From positions 1 to 48,106 of the forward strand of contig VXSY01000120.1 in assembly GCA_009837725.1 (NCBI GenBank): a DNA stretch of 48,106 nucleotides. Reading direction: 5' to 3'. A program made the translations under genes and the position numbers. The notes beneath the pieces were generated by a model. That model had not been told where the DNA came from. It searched no databases and was given only the letters and a program-made list of their open reading frames with translations. Below are positions 32,970-41,764 of this stretch, piece after piece. Source of the DNA: Gammaproteobacteria bacterium (GTDB lineage: Bacteria > Pseudomonadota > Gammaproteobacteria > Pseudomonadales > Azotimanducaceae). Position 1 is the first letter of the stretch, and every line of letters starts with the position of its first letter.

Positions 32970-33488
32970 ATGATCAACGACGCCTACATTGCGCTGTCGG
33001 GGTTCTTCGCCCAGGGCGGCAATGTGCTTTATCTCATTGCCGCCACGACCTTCCTCATGTGGACGCTGCTGTTCGAGCGGCTCTGGTATTTCCGCAGCGA
33101 GCACAAGCATGTGGTGCGCGAGGCGACGGAGATTTGGGAGTCGCGCGACGAGCGCAAGTCCTGGTCTGCCCACCGCGTCCGCGACATGCTCGTCTCGCAG
33201 GCCAGCGAACGCATCAACGGCAGCTTCCCGATCATCCAGACTTGCGTCGCGCTTTGTCCGCTCTTGGGCCTGCTCGGCACGGTCACCGGCATGATCGCCG
33301 TGTTCGATGCCATGGCGACCCAAGGGGGCAACGCCCGGTCGATGGCGGCGGGGGTTTCCCAGGCCACCATCCCGACCATGTCGGGCATGATCGCTTCGCT
33401 GTCGGGGCTGTTCGGCACCACCTTCGTGCGGCGTAAGATCCTGTTCGAGACCGAGCTGATCCAAGACCATTTGACGATGGACCACTGA
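32970..33488 (+). CDS. exbB: ExbB-type MotA/TolQ/ExbB proton channel protein
   Basis: 172 residues, short form. Helix 1 (VLYLIAATTFLMWTLLFERLWYF) is near the N-terminus; the paired helices carry CVALCPLLGLLGTVTGMIAVF and MSGMIASLSGLFGTTF, where the GLLGTVTGM motif and conserved Thr line the proton path. With ExbD it forms the inner-membrane motor that energises TonB. AAGGAGAAGG lies upstream of the ATG. It ends 31 nt before exbD. Confidence 0.92.
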   Translation: MINDAYIALSGFFAQGGNVLYLIAATTFLMWTLLFERLWYFRSEHKHVVREATEIWESRDERKSWSAHRVRDMLVSQASERINGSFPIIQTCVALCPLLGLLGTVTGMIAVFDAMATQGGNARSMAAGVSQATIPTMSGMIASLSGLFGTTFVRRKILFETELIQDHLTMDH

Positions 33489-33519
33489 TCGCCGAGCGGC
33501 GACAAGGGAGACCGACGAC

Positions 33520-33930
33520 ATGGCGAGATCCGAGGGCCGCTTCACCGGCCGGGACGAAGAGAGCGACATCAACCTGACGCCCATGCTGGACGTCGTGTTC
33601 ATCATGCTCATCTTCTTCATCGTCACAGCCACCTTCATCAAACAGGCTGGCATCGAAGTGCGCCGCCCGGAGGCGGAAACGGACTCGCAGAAGCCCACCG
33701 TGAGCGTGCTCATCGCCATCTCGCCCGGCGGCGAGATCTGGATTGACAAGAAGAGGGTGGACCCGGCGGCAGTGCGCGCCCACATCGAAAGACTGCACGC
33801 AGAGAACCCGCGTGGTGGTATCGTCGTGCAGGCAGATCGGGAAGCGACGTTCGAGAAGCTGAAAGCCGTGCTTGACGCCGCGCGAGCGGCAGGGGTGACG
33901 GAAGTCGCCGTCTCGACCGAGGACCAATGA
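33520..33930 (+). CDS. exbD: Biopolymer transport protein ExbD
   Basis: 136 residues. The N-terminal cytoplasmic tail (FTGRDEESDINLTPMLDVVF) leads into the single membrane helix IMLIFFIVTATFIKQAGIEV; the Asp of LTPMLDVVF is the essential protonatable residue. A periplasmic domain follows (SVLIAISPGGEIWIDKKRV, GIVVQADREATFEKLKAVLDAARAAGVTEVAVST). The length and organisation are standard. Confidence 0.95.
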   Translation: MARSEGRFTGRDEESDINLTPMLDVVFIMLIFFIVTATFIKQAGIEVRRPEAETDSQKPTVSVLIAISPGGEIWIDKKRVDPAAVRAHIERLHAENPRGGIVVQADREATFEKLKAVLDAARAAGVTEVAVSTEDQ

Positions 33931-33957
33931 CGCCTCGGTCGGCAACAGGGCAGGAAG

Positions 33958-34082
33958 CCCTCAGCTTGGGGGTGCGCGAGGGGCTTCCCCTCGCAAGAGG
34001 AGCCCTCAGCTCGGGGGTGCGCGAGGGGCTTCCCCTCGCAAGAGGAGCGGTGCGCGAGGGGCTTCCCCTTGCTAGAGGAGGA
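33958..34082 (+). repeat. 45-bp tandem repeats with hairpins between exbD and tonB
   Basis: Two full 45-bp units (33958-34002, 34003-34047) and a truncated third (34048-34082). Each unit contains GCGAGGGG-CTT-CCCCTCGC, an 8-bp stem with a 3-nt loop, followed by AGAGGAG; in the third unit the stem is changed (CCCCTTGC) and its AGAGGAGG is the tonB ribosome binding site. The units differ by only one base. They may slow or stabilise the mRNA or tune TonB translation. Confidence 0.8.
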
Positions 34083-34087
34083 ACGAA

Positions 34088-34684
34088 ATGCTTGTGAGAT
34101 ACGCCTTTGGGGTGGTGCTGGGGGCCGTGGCCACGTTCCTGCTGTTCATGCTCATGCAGGCTGTGATCGCAAACCCGGAAGCCGCAACGGACACCGGCAT
34201 CAAGGGCCGGATCGTGGACTTCGTGCGCGTGCAGGAAGATCAGGAAGTGCAGGTGAAGAAGCGCAAGCCGCCGCCGCCGCCGGACGTGGACGAACCGCCA
34301 CCGAGCATGCCGAAGCCGACCCTCGACTCCAACGTCAGCGTCGGTATGGAGATTGGCCTCGTGGACGTGGACATCGACGTCGATGTGAGCGGCACCGGCT
34401 ACAGTTCGGACGGCGAATACCTGCCCATCGTTAAGGTGGCGCCCATCTATCCGAGGCGGGCGCAGTCGCGCGGCATTGAAGGCTATGTGCTGCTCGAGTT
34501 CACGGTGACCACAACGGGCAGCGTGCGCGATCCTTCCGTGATCGAGGCCAAGCCGCCGGGCGTGTTCGACCGCTCGGCCATCAATGCGGCGCTCAAGTTC
34601 AAATACAAGCCCAAGGTGGTGGACGGCGAACCCATCGAAGTGGCCGGGGTGCGCAATCTCATCACCTTCCAACTGGAAGACTGA
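34088..34684 (+). CDS. tonB: TonB family energy transducer
   Basis: 198 residues. A single N-terminal membrane helix (FGVVLGAVATFLLFMLMQAV) is followed by a basic and proline-rich linker (KKRKPPPPPDVDEPPPSMPK) and a C-terminal TonB domain: LPIVKVAPIYPRRAQSRGIEG, VLLEFTVTTTGSVRDPSVIE, FDRSAINAALKFKYKPKVVDG. It carries proton-motive energy from ExbB/ExbD to outer-membrane receptors. The linker is short, as in the other TonB proteins of DUF3450 clusters. Its ribosome site lies inside the third tandem repeat. Confidence 0.94.
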   Translation: MLVRYAFGVVLGAVATFLLFMLMQAVIANPEAATDTGIKGRIVDFVRVQEDQEVQVKKRKPPPPPDVDEPPPSMPKPTLDSNVSVGMEIGLVDVDIDVDVSGTGYSSDGEYLPIVKVAPIYPRRAQSRGIEGYVLLEFTVTTTGSVRDPSVIEAKPPGVFDRSAINAALKFKYKPKVVDGEPIEVAGVRNLITFQLED

Positions 34685-34717
34685 CGCCGAATACGCCATC
34701 GGCCGGAGGAACGGGTC

Positions 34718-36127
34718 ATGGAACGCATTTGTGGACGCATTCTCGCTGCCGGCGCGGTGGCGATGCTGGTTCTTGCGGTGGCACCGGACAGCCCCCACGG
34801 CATCTTGCCCGGAGTGGCATACGCGGCCGATGCGCCGCCTCGCCTCGATGGCTTCCCGCCGACCCCTATCCAAACGGAGGATATGGAACGGCGGCGGGTG
34901 CCGAATATGTCGGAAACCACCTACCGCAAGTTTGGCCAGGCACAGGAGCTGATCGATCCCTGCCCGGAGGACCCCGACAACTGCGAGGTTCCCCGCGATC
35001 CCGATGGGGCGCTCGTCATCCTGCACGAAATGCTGGAACGTTCCTCACGGTACAACGGCAACGAACTCGGCCAGGTTCATCAGATGCTGGCGGTGATCTA
35101 CTACAACGACAAGGACGACACCCCCAATACGCTGCATCACTACGAACAGCTCCTCGCCCAAGTGCCGGAGATTACGGAGGCGCTCGAGCAAGGCACCCTC
35201 AAGACCCTCTCCCAGCTTCACCTTCAGGAGGAGAACTTCGACACGGCGCTCGAATACATGAAGCGCTGGTTCGCCATCTCCTACAACCCTGGCCCCAGCG
35301 AATACATCCTCGTCGGCCAGATTCACTTCCAGAGGAAGGACTTCCCCGCCGCCGCACAAGCCCTTGAGGCCGCCATCACGTTGGCGCAAAGCCGGCAACT
35401 CACCGTGCGCGAGAACTGGTGGGCGATGCTCAACTACGCCCATTTCGAGATGGAGAACTACGATCGCGTGATCGAGATTCTCGAAATCCTCGTGCGCGAC
35501 TTCCCGAAGCGGCAATACTGGATTCAGCTCGCCGGCGTCTATGGTCAGGAAGGCTTTGAACGCGAGCAGCTCATGTCGTTCGAGGCGGCACACGTGGCCG
35601 GATTCCTCGACAAGGAATCCGACGTGATGACCTTCGGTGGCCTCTTGATGCAGAACGAGGTGCCTTGGCGCGGCGCCAAGTACATGCAGGTTGGCCTCGA
35701 CTCGGAACTCGTGGAGCGCACCCCGCGCAACCTGCTGCAGGTCGGCCAGGCGTATCAGTTGGCGCAGGAAGTGGACTCGGCCATCGGCATCTTTGAAGAA
35801 GCTGGCAGCAAGTCGGACGATGGTGAAATCTACGACCGCCTCTCCTCGCTTTACCTCGAGAAGGACGAGTTCTCCAAGTGCCGCACGGCGGCAGAGCGGG
35901 CGATGGACAAGGGCGGCATCAAGAAGCTCTACAACGTCGAGATCGTGCTCGGCATGTGCCAGTTCAACCTCGACGAACTGCGCGAAGCCCGCGCCACCTT
36001 CGTCAAGGCTCGCCGCACTGCCCGCGAAGCGGAGGAGAGCAGCGCCGAGCGGATCACCCAGCAATGGATCCGCTACATCGACAACGAGAGCAAACGCCGC
36101 GCCGAGCTTGAGGCGGCCGGGATTTAG
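34718..36127 (+). CDS. Secreted tetratricopeptide-repeat protein of TonB cluster
   Basis: 469 residues with a signal peptide (ILAAGAVAMLVLAVA..., cleavage probably after AYAADA). The mature protein is made of helical TPR-like pairs, for example QVHQMLAVIYYNDKDDTPNTLHHY, FDTALEYMKRWFAISYN, YDRVIEILEILVRDFPK, NLLQVGQAYQLAQEVDSAIGIFEEA, FKCRTAAERAMDKGG-like. It is the last gene of the DUF3450-ExbB-ExbD-TonB set, where such TPR proteins are regularly found. A scaffold in the periplasm is likely, but the exact role is unknown. Confidence 0.88.
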   Translation: MERICGRILAAGAVAMLVLAVAPDSPHGILPGVAYAADAPPRLDGFPPTPIQTEDMERRRVPNMSETTYRKFGQAQELIDPCPEDPDNCEVPRDPDGALVILHEMLERSSRYNGNELGQVHQMLAVIYYNDKDDTPNTLHHYEQLLAQVPEITEALEQGTLKTLSQLHLQEENFDTALEYMKRWFAISYNPGPSEYILVGQIHFQRKDFPAAAQALEAAITLAQSRQLTVRENWWAMLNYAHFEMENYDRVIEILEILVRDFPKRQYWIQLAGVYGQEGFEREQLMSFEAAHVAGFLDKESDVMTFGGLLMQNEVPWRGAKYMQVGLDSELVERTPRNLLQVGQAYQLAQEVDSAIGIFEEAGSKSDDGEIYDRLSSLYLEKDEFSKCRTAAERAMDKGGIKKLYNVEIVLGMCQFNLDELREARATFVKARRTAREAEESSAERITQQWIRYIDNESKRRAELEAAGI

Positions 36128-36143
36128 CCGCGGCTTCCTTGGC

Positions 36144-36164
36144 GGAGGGCGCATCTCGCCCTCC
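36144..36164. repeat. GGAGGGCG/CGCCCTCC intergenic hairpin
   Basis: 8-bp arms with a CATCT loop, 17 nt after the TPR gene stop. There is no T-tract, so termination would be rho-dependent at best. The same stem occurs twice in the 7781-8297 repeat region. Confidence 0.6.
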
Positions 36165-36197
36165 AACGTCCTGCGGCCCTAGGTTCTTGGGTAGAGC

Positions 36198-36830
36198 ATG
36201 TTCACCGGCATAGTGCAGGCGGTCCGCCGCGTCGTGGACGTATCGCGAACGGGCGGCGTCACCACGCTGTCCATCGCTCTTGACGACACCGCCGACGGCC
36301 TGCAAACCGGCGCTTCCGTAGCCATCAACGGCTGTTGCCTAACCGCCACGGCAGTGCAGGGCGGCACCGCAGCCTTCGACCTCATCCAAGAAACCACCGA
36401 GCTCACCAACCTAGGCAACCTCACACGAGGCAGCCACGTGAACGTGGAGCGCTCCTTCCGCGTGGGCGATGAGGTGGGAGGGCACATCCTCTCCGGTCAC
36501 ATCGCCGCGTCGGTGCCGATCGTGGCGGTCGAGGCAGGGGAGGGCAGGCGCTTGTTGACGGTAGAGGTGCCGCAGGAGTGGCTGCGCTATCTCATGCCGA
36601 AGGGCTTCGTCGCGCTGAACGGGGCGAGCCTCACCATTGCCGAACTGGACCGCGCCGCGGGAACGCTGTCCGTGAGCCTGATTCCGGAGACGCTGGCCCG
36701 CACCACGTTCGACACGACTGACCTCGGCGATCGCGTCAATCTCGAAGTGGATTCGCAAACCCAAGCGGTCGTCGAGACGGTGCGGGCGATTCTGGCCGAC
36801 GAATCCATGCTGGCGGATGTCCGTGCCTGA
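36198..36830 (+). CDS. ribE: Riboflavin synthase, alpha subunit
   Basis: 210 residues starting with the invariant MFTGIVQAV. Two homologous lumazine-binding barrels: the first has SVAINGCCLTATAV, the second starts near 97 with GGHILSGHIAASVPIV and has VALNGASLTIAEL. The enzyme disproportionates two 6,7-dimethyl-8-ribityllumazine molecules to riboflavin. Elsewhere the gene usually sits with ribD, ribBA or ribH; here it is alone, and pyrF begins 14 nt before its stop. No FMN riboswitch is visible upstream. Confidence 0.95.
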   Translation: MFTGIVQAVRRVVDVSRTGGVTTLSIALDDTADGLQTGASVAINGCCLTATAVQGGTAAFDLIQETTELTNLGNLTRGSHVNVERSFRVGDEVGGHILSGHIAASVPIVAVEAGEGRRLLTVEVPQEWLRYLMPKGFVALNGASLTIAELDRAAGTLSVSLIPETLARTTFDTTDLGDRVNLEVDSQTQAVVETVRAILADESMLADVRA

Positions 36831-37659
36831 GCCCTTCGGCCAGCGCCTGCGCCAATCATGGGCCCGCAGCGACTCCGCCCTCTGTGTGGGCCTTGATCCC
36901 GTGCGCGAACGCTTGCCAAGCCACCTCGCACAAGCGCCCGACCCGCTGTTCCACTTCTGCCGCGAGATCGTCGAAGCGACGGCCGATCTCGTCTGCGCCT
37001 TCAAACCCAACATCGCCTTCTTCAACGCCGAAGGCGCCGAGGGAGACCTCAAACGCCTGATCGATCACATTCACACGGCCCACCCCGGCGTTCCGGTGAT
37101 CATCGATGCCAAGCGGGGCGACGTGGGCTCCACCGCGAGCATGTATGCCCGGGAGCTCTTCGAGCGCTACAACACCGACGCCGCCACGGTGAACCCGTGG
37201 CTGGGCTGGGACAGCATCGCCCCCTTCGCCGAACACGAGGGTCGTGGCGTGGTGGTGCTCTGCCACACATCCAACCCCAGCAGCGCTTGGTTGCAGGAAG
37301 AGCCGAGGGGTGATCCCGCCTATCTCAAGGTGGCGAGAGAGATGCAAAGCCGGGATGCGGACAACCTCGCGTTGGTCGTGGGTGCCACCTTCCCCGAGCA
37401 ACTCGCCGAGGTACGCCGCGCCGCGCCGACGCTGCCGTTTCTGGTGCCCGGCGTGGGTGCACAGGGCGGTGGCGCCGACGAGCTTCGGCAGATATTCGCG
37501 AGCGGCGTCGACGAAAGCGGCCAAGGCATTGTGGTCAACGCGTCGCGCAGCATCATCTATGCCGGCACGGGCAAGGCGTACGCCGCCGCATCCCGCCAAG
37601 CGGCCATGGGCCTTCGCGACCAAATCCGTCGCGCTCGCGACAGGCAGCAATCTGACTGA
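36817..37659 (+). CDS. pyrF: Orotidine-5'-phosphate decarboxylase, type 2
   Basis: 280 residues. The substrate motif AFKPNIAFF (62-70) and the catalytic DAKRGD (D97, K99, D102) are present, and the [14 protein letters not shown] and VPGVGAQGG (phosphate-binding) regions define the longer type 2 family found in actinobacteria and some proteobacteria. It makes UMP in de novo pyrimidine synthesis. The ATG overlaps the end of ribE by 14 nt, so the two are translationally coupled. Confidence 0.94.
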   Translation: MSVPEPFGQRLRQSWARSDSALCVGLDPVRERLPSHLAQAPDPLFHFCREIVEATADLVCAFKPNIAFFNAEGAEGDLKRLIDHIHTAHPGVPVIIDAKRGDVGSTASMYARELFERYNTDAATVNPWLGWDSIAPFAEHEGRGVVVLCHTSNPSSAWLQEEPRGDPAYLKVAREMQSRDADNLALVVGATFPEQLAEVRRAAPTLPFLVPGVGAQGGGADELRQIFASGVDESGQGIVVNASRSIIYAGTGKAYAAASRQAAMGLRDQIRRARDRQQSD

Positions 37660-37681
37660 AGAAACACCCAAGGAACCCGAC

Positions 37682-38863
37682 ATGGCAGAGATTCCCGCGT
37701 TCGTGTGGAACGATCCGCTCTTGCTCGACGAGCAGCTCACGGGCGACGAGCGCCTGATCCAGGACACCACCCGGCAATACGCCACCGACAAGCTCATGCC
37801 GCGCGTGATCGAGGCCAACCGCCACGAGCGCTTCGATCGCCAAATCATGAACGAGATGGGCGAGTTGGGGCTGCTCGGCGCGACCTTGCCGGCGAAGTAC
37901 GGCTGCGCCGACGTGAACTATGTTTCCTACGGCCTCATGGCGCGGGAAGTGGAACGGGTGGACTCCGGCTATCGCTCGGCGATGAGCGTGCAATCCTCGC
38001 TTGTGATGCATCCCATCCACGCCTACGGCAGCGAAGAGCAGCGCATGCGCTACCTGCCGAAGCTCGCATCCGGCGAGTGGGTAGGCTGCTTCGGCCTCAC
38101 GGAACCCGACCACGGTTCCGACCCCGGCAGCATGGTCACCAAGGCCGAGAAGACCGGCGATGGCTACCTGCTGAACGGCGCCAAGATGTGGATCACCAAC
38201 GCGCCCATCGCCGATGTGGCCGTGGTGTGGGCCAAGCTTGATGGCCGCATTCGCGGCTTCGTGGTGGAACGCGACATGCCGGGGTTCTCGACCCCCAAGA
38301 TCGAGGGCAAGATGAGCCTGCGCGCTTCGGCCACCGGCCAGATCGTGCTGGAGGACGTGCTGGTGCCGGAAGGCAACCTGCTGCCGAACGCATCGGGCCT
38401 CGGCGGCCCCTTCGGCTGCCTCAACCGCGCCCGTTACGGCATCGCCTGGGGCTCCATGGGCGCCGCCGAGTTCTGCTGGGCCGCCGCCCGCGAATACACC
38501 TTGGAGCGCACCCAGTTCGGCCGTCCACTTGCCGCCAACCAGCTCATCCAGAAGAAGCTGGTGGACATGCAGACCGAAATCACGCTGGGCCTAACGGCCT
38601 GCCTGCGCATGGGCCGCCTGTTCGACGAAGGCCGCCTTGCCATCGAGAACATCTCGCTGCTCAAGCGTAACAACTGCGGCAAGGCCCTCGACATCGCCCG
38701 CATGGCGCGCGACATGCACGGCGGCAACGGCATCAGCGACGAATACCACGTCATCCGCCACGCCATGAACCTCGAAACCGTCAACACCTACGAAGGCACC
38801 CACGACATCCATGCATTGATCCTGGGCCGAGCCCAAACAGGCATCCAAGCCTTCACCGGTTAG
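37682..38863 (+). CDS. gcdH: Glutaryl-CoA dehydrogenase
   Basis: 393 residues, the GcdH length. Acyl-CoA dehydrogenase motifs: [53 protein letters not shown], and the catalytic base E371 in [20 protein letters not shown]. The last stretch is nearly diagnostic for GcdH, which oxidises and decarboxylates glutaryl-CoA to crotonyl-CoA in lysine and tryptophan breakdown. The ATG at 37682 follows pyrF by 22 nt (AAGGAA upstream); longer frames lie in pyrF. It is probably expressed with ribE-pyrF. Confidence 0.94.
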   Translation: MAEIPAFVWNDPLLLDEQLTGDERLIQDTTRQYATDKLMPRVIEANRHERFDRQIMNEMGELGLLGATLPAKYGCADVNYVSYGLMAREVERVDSGYRSAMSVQSSLVMHPIHAYGSEEQRMRYLPKLASGEWVGCFGLTEPDHGSDPGSMVTKAEKTGDGYLLNGAKMWITNAPIADVAVVWAKLDGRIRGFVVERDMPGFSTPKIEGKMSLRASATGQIVLEDVLVPEGNLLPNASGLGGPFGCLNRARYGIAWGSMGAAEFCWAAAREYTLERTQFGRPLAANQLIQKKLVDMQTEITLGLTACLRMGRLFDEGRLAIENISLLKRNNCGKALDIARMARDMHGGNGISDEYHVIRHAMNLETVNTYEGTHDIHALILGRAQTGIQAFTG

Positions 38864-38917
38864 GGAAACGGGCCTTGCCAGAGAAGGCAGGGCCTGTTCC
38901 CCGGAATGCAGGCGAGG

Positions 38918-40033
38918 TCAGGCGACGCCGAACACCGGAGCGGCGTTGTCCCAATAGATCTTGCGGATGCTCTCTTCCGGCAGCGGCTGCTTCTCGAGGT
39001 CTGACATTCCGGCCGGCCAGGTGCCGTCGGGGTGCGGGTAGTCGGTGTTGAACGTGACGTAGGAGTCGCCCACCAGTTCGCACACCGCCGGCAGTGTCAT
39101 CTCGTCGCCACGGCAGGCGACGAGGAAGTTGGACTTGAAGTATTCCGTCGGCCGCCGCTTGAGTTCCGGGTGCTCGGCGTTGCCGGAGAAATCCCAGTGC
39201 TGTTCCATGCGCTGCAGCCAGTAGGGTAGCCAGCCGGCATCGGCTTCCACATGCACCACGGCGAGCTTGGGGTGGCGTTCGATGACGCCGTACCAGATGA
39301 GGCTCATCATCGCCACCATGGCCTCGAAGGGGTGGGCGATGATGTGGCCGGAGGTGTGGGTGTCCATGCGCTCGCCGTAGGAGGGCAGGTACGGCGAGCC
39401 GGAGTCGTGGATACAAAGCGGCCGGCCCAGCTCCTCGATGCGGCTCCAAAGCGGGTCGTAATCCGAGTGGTAGAGATTGCGTCCGCAGACCGGATTTGGG
39501 CGCACATAGAAGCCGGCTGCGCCCTTCTTGGCCATGCGCTCCGCCTCTTCGAGTGCGAGATCCGGTGCCTGCACCGGCAGCATGGCCGCCATGCGCAGTC
39601 GTTCCGGCGCGGCGCTGCAATACTCGATGCTCCAGTCATTGTAGGCGCGGCATACTGCCGCGAGCAGCTCGGTGTCGTTCCACTCCTTGCCGAGCATCTG
39701 CCCGCCGACGGTGGGGTAGAGCACTTGCGCGTCGATGCCGTGCGCGTCCATGTCGCGCAGCCGCGCCTCGGGGCTGAACCCTTCCGCCCGCGACTGCTCG
39801 TGTTTCTCCATGCCTCGCGCGGCGGCTTCGTGGAACTCCTCCGAGTGCATCGGATAGCTGCCGTCCTGCTTGGTGATGGGCTCGCCCTCCACCATCATCC
39901 CGGGCCGACCGTTGCCCATGTCGCCGATGCGAGGCGCACGGTCCGCGAACGCGGCGTCGATGTAGTCGGCCCAGATGCGCGGCGGCTCCATCTGGTGCGA
40001 ATCGGTGTCAATCACTCGATATCCGTTGCGCAT
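38918..40033 (-). CDS. Amidohydrolase family protein (ACMSD-like, Amidohydro_2)
   Basis: 371 residues. TIM-barrel metal hydrolase: N-terminal RVIDTDSHQMEPPRIW (one acidic and one His ligand instead of the usual HxH), LYPTVGGQMLG, ERLRMAAMLPVQAPDLALEE, GFYVRPNPVCGRN, PLCIHDSG, HPKLAVVHVEADAGWLPYWL and TFNTDYPHPDGTW. The domain matches the 2-amino-3-carboxymuconate semialdehyde decarboxylase group, many of which are decarboxylases or hydrolases of aromatic breakdown products. The substrate is unknown. It is convergent with gcdH. Confidence 0.9.
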   Translation of the reverse strand: MRNGYRVIDTDSHQMEPPRIWADYIDAAFADRAPRIGDMGNGRPGMMVEGEPITKQDGSYPMHSEEFHEAAARGMEKHEQSRAEGFSPEARLRDMDAHGIDAQVLYPTVGGQMLGKEWNDTELLAAVCRAYNDWSIEYCSAAPERLRMAAMLPVQAPDLALEEAERMAKKGAAGFYVRPNPVCGRNLYHSDYDPLWSRIEELGRPLCIHDSGSPYLPSYGERMDTHTSGHIIAHPFEAMVAMMSLIWYGVIERHPKLAVVHVEADAGWLPYWLQRMEQHWDFSGNAEHPELKRRPTEYFKSNFLVACRGDEMTLPAVCELVGDSYVTFNTDYPHPDGTWPAGMSDLEKQPLPEESIRKIYWDNAAPVFGVA

Positions 40034-40084
40034 CGCTCCCCCTCGTGGCTGCGGCTAGGCTGCCGTTTGACTATAACGCGCTTA

Positions 40085-40103
40085 GCGCGCCCTGAGGGCG
40101 CGC
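40085..40103. repeat. GCGCGCCC/GGGCGCGC intergenic hairpin
   Basis: 8-bp arms around TGA between the amidohydrolase and the spondin-domain gene. It is the same unit as at 30341 and 41603. Confidence 0.65.
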
Positions 40104-40105
40104 GC

Positions 40106-41473
40106 CTACGGAATGCGGCGGAAGCGGATGGTGGCGAGGTAGCTGCCGTCGATTGTGCCGTCGTCGAACTCAATCGTGCCACCGACGGTCTCGGTCAGGA
40201 GACGGATGGGTTGTGGTGGGTTGGTGGCGGTGCCGCCTAGGCTGAACTCGGTGCCGGTTTCGGTGCCGGCGTCCCATGCCGGCAGGCCCATGTCGCCCGT
40301 GTCCTCGATCCAGCGGCCTTCACCATCGAGGAGGGGGAACTCAGAGAGCCCGACGAACCAATCCGGGCTCGGGGCGATCATGCTGCCGAAGGTGAAGTTC
40401 GGCAGGTCGCGGGAGACGGTCAGCTCGAACACGCTGGTGCCCGTGGCGCCGGTGCCGCTGCTCGTGATGCTCTCGCCGGCGTCGCCGGCTGCGGTCTTGG
40501 TGGCAATCTCGGCCAGGAACGTCGCGGTTTGGCCGAGTTCGGCCAAGTTCTCGAGGCCCCGGCTCGCAAGCTCTCCCGGCACCCAGAGATCGGCATCGGC
40601 ATTGACGGCGGCTCCCGCCAGCGTCGTGAAGTGCGCGCCGCCCGGCACCTCGCCGTGGTCGGCTGCGTTCCACCGCGCCGTGAAGGTGACGGAGTAACGC
40701 GTGGTCGCTTCCATTCCCCGCATGTTGGGTGCCCGGTCGAGGCAGGAGAAGTTCGCGAACGTTTCGTTGCCGATGACGTTGAGGTTCATCAGCTTCAGCC
40801 CCGGATGGTGGGAGACATACAGGCTCGCCTGACCGTTCCATCGGCTGCCGACGATTTGCGCCAGCCGGGCGGCGCTCAGCCAGGCACCGGCCTTGGGCCG
40901 AAGGGAAACTAGCAGCCGGCGATTGCCGGTGCCGATGACGTCGCCGTCCGCATCCCGCAAGGTGCCGCGAATGTCGGTTATGCGTTCGTCCGTCGTGTTG
41001 ATGAGGCGAAGGTAGGTGCTGTCCAGTTGGTCAATGCCCTCGACGCTGTGGACTGCGCCCTCTGCGACGCAGTTGAGGTTCGTGGTCAAGCCGTTTGGTG
41101 CGCTCCGGAGCCGCACCATCGCCACGAACGACGCGTTCTCCACGTCGGCTTGAACTTCGAGCATGGCGGGGTGTGTCCACGGCTCGGTCGCGAAGCGCGT
41201 TTCGAGCGCCGCGGACGTGAGCGCCAATCGGGCGCCGGGCGCCAGCGGCGCATCGCTGAGGGATGCCCCGGAGGTGCCTAGCGCTTCGCCACGATGGCTG
41301 AAAAGGTCTCCCGTGAAGCTGAGTTCCTCGCTGGAGGTGTTGATGATCTGCAGTTCGGTGACGTTGCCGAGCGGCGCGGTTGCCGTCGTCAGCATCAGAT
41401 AGGCGCGCACCGGTTCCGCCGACGCGGAACAGGCGGCAAGGAACGCCAAACACGAAGCCAGCCGAACTCGCAT
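40106..41473 (-). CDS. Secreted spondin-domain-containing protein
   Basis: 455 residues with a signal peptide (LASCLAFLAACSASAEP; the Cys could make it a lipoprotein, but no clean lipobox is seen). Residues ~25-250 form beta-rich repeats (LGNVTELQIINTSSEELSFTG, YLRLINTTDERITDIRGTL). The C-terminal ~190 residues match the Spondin_N domain: YSVTFTARWNAADHGEVPG, GGAHFTTLAGA, SMIAPSPDWFVGL and GMGLPAWDAGTETGTEFSL-like. The PSPDWFVG and DAGTE.G patterns are hallmarks. In bacteria such secreted proteins are rare and uncharacterised; adhesion or matrix binding is a guess. Confidence 0.87.
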   Translation of the reverse strand: MRVRLASCLAFLAACSASAEPVRAYLMLTTATAPLGNVTELQIINTSSEELSFTGDLFSHRGEALGTSGASLSDAPLAPGARLALTSAALETRFATEPWTHPAMLEVQADVENASFVAMVRLRSAPNGLTTNLNCVAEGAVHSVEGIDQLDSTYLRLINTTDERITDIRGTLRDADGDVIGTGNRRLLVSLRPKAGAWLSAARLAQIVGSRWNGQASLYVSHHPGLKLMNLNVIGNETFANFSCLDRAPNMRGMEATTRYSVTFTARWNAADHGEVPGGAHFTTLAGAAVNADADLWVPGELASRGLENLAELGQTATFLAEIATKTAAGDAGESITSSGTGATGTSVFELTVSRDLPNFTFGSMIAPSPDWFVGLSEFPLLDGEGRWIEDTGDMGLPAWDAGTETGTEFSLGGTATNPPQPIRLLTETVGGTIEFDDGTIDGSYLATIRFRRIP

Positions 41474-41602
41474 GGCCCTTCCAAACAGGAAACGCGCCCG
41501 ATGTTATGCCTAGCCCGCATTTCTCACCAGCCCTCGTAGCGAGTACATCGTCGTCCACAAACGAGGTCTCCAGGCAGCCGGAATCGACCGGCGGGCTGTT
41601 AG

Positions 41603-41729
41603 CGCGCCCTGGAGGGCGCGTCGGCAGTTCGCTGGCGCGAACTGCTGGCCTTCGTGCTCGCGTTCGCTCGCAGCTACGGCTAGCAGGTAAGTCGCACTTC
41701 GCCGCCGGGCGCGGCAAAGTCCGACAGGC
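41603..41729. repeat. Composite repeat: REP hairpin, 53-bp dispersed repeat and CTGTCGGA element end
   Basis: The gap 41474-41764 holds no gene. It has the CGCGCCC/GGGCGCG hairpin (41603-41620), a GCAGTTCGC/GCGAACTGC hairpin (~41624-41645), the 53-bp sequence 41630-41682 that is identical in inverted orientation to 48054-48106, and near 41707-41729 the GCGGCAAAGTCCGACAGG block shared with 8195-8217. Confidence 0.78.
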
Positions 41730-41764
41730 TGGTAGCATGAGCGCACACAGCCACGGGGGATGGG

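Noticed and set aside
36128-36197. FMN riboswitch upstream of ribE
   Set aside because: The gap is only 70 nt and contains just one simple hairpin.
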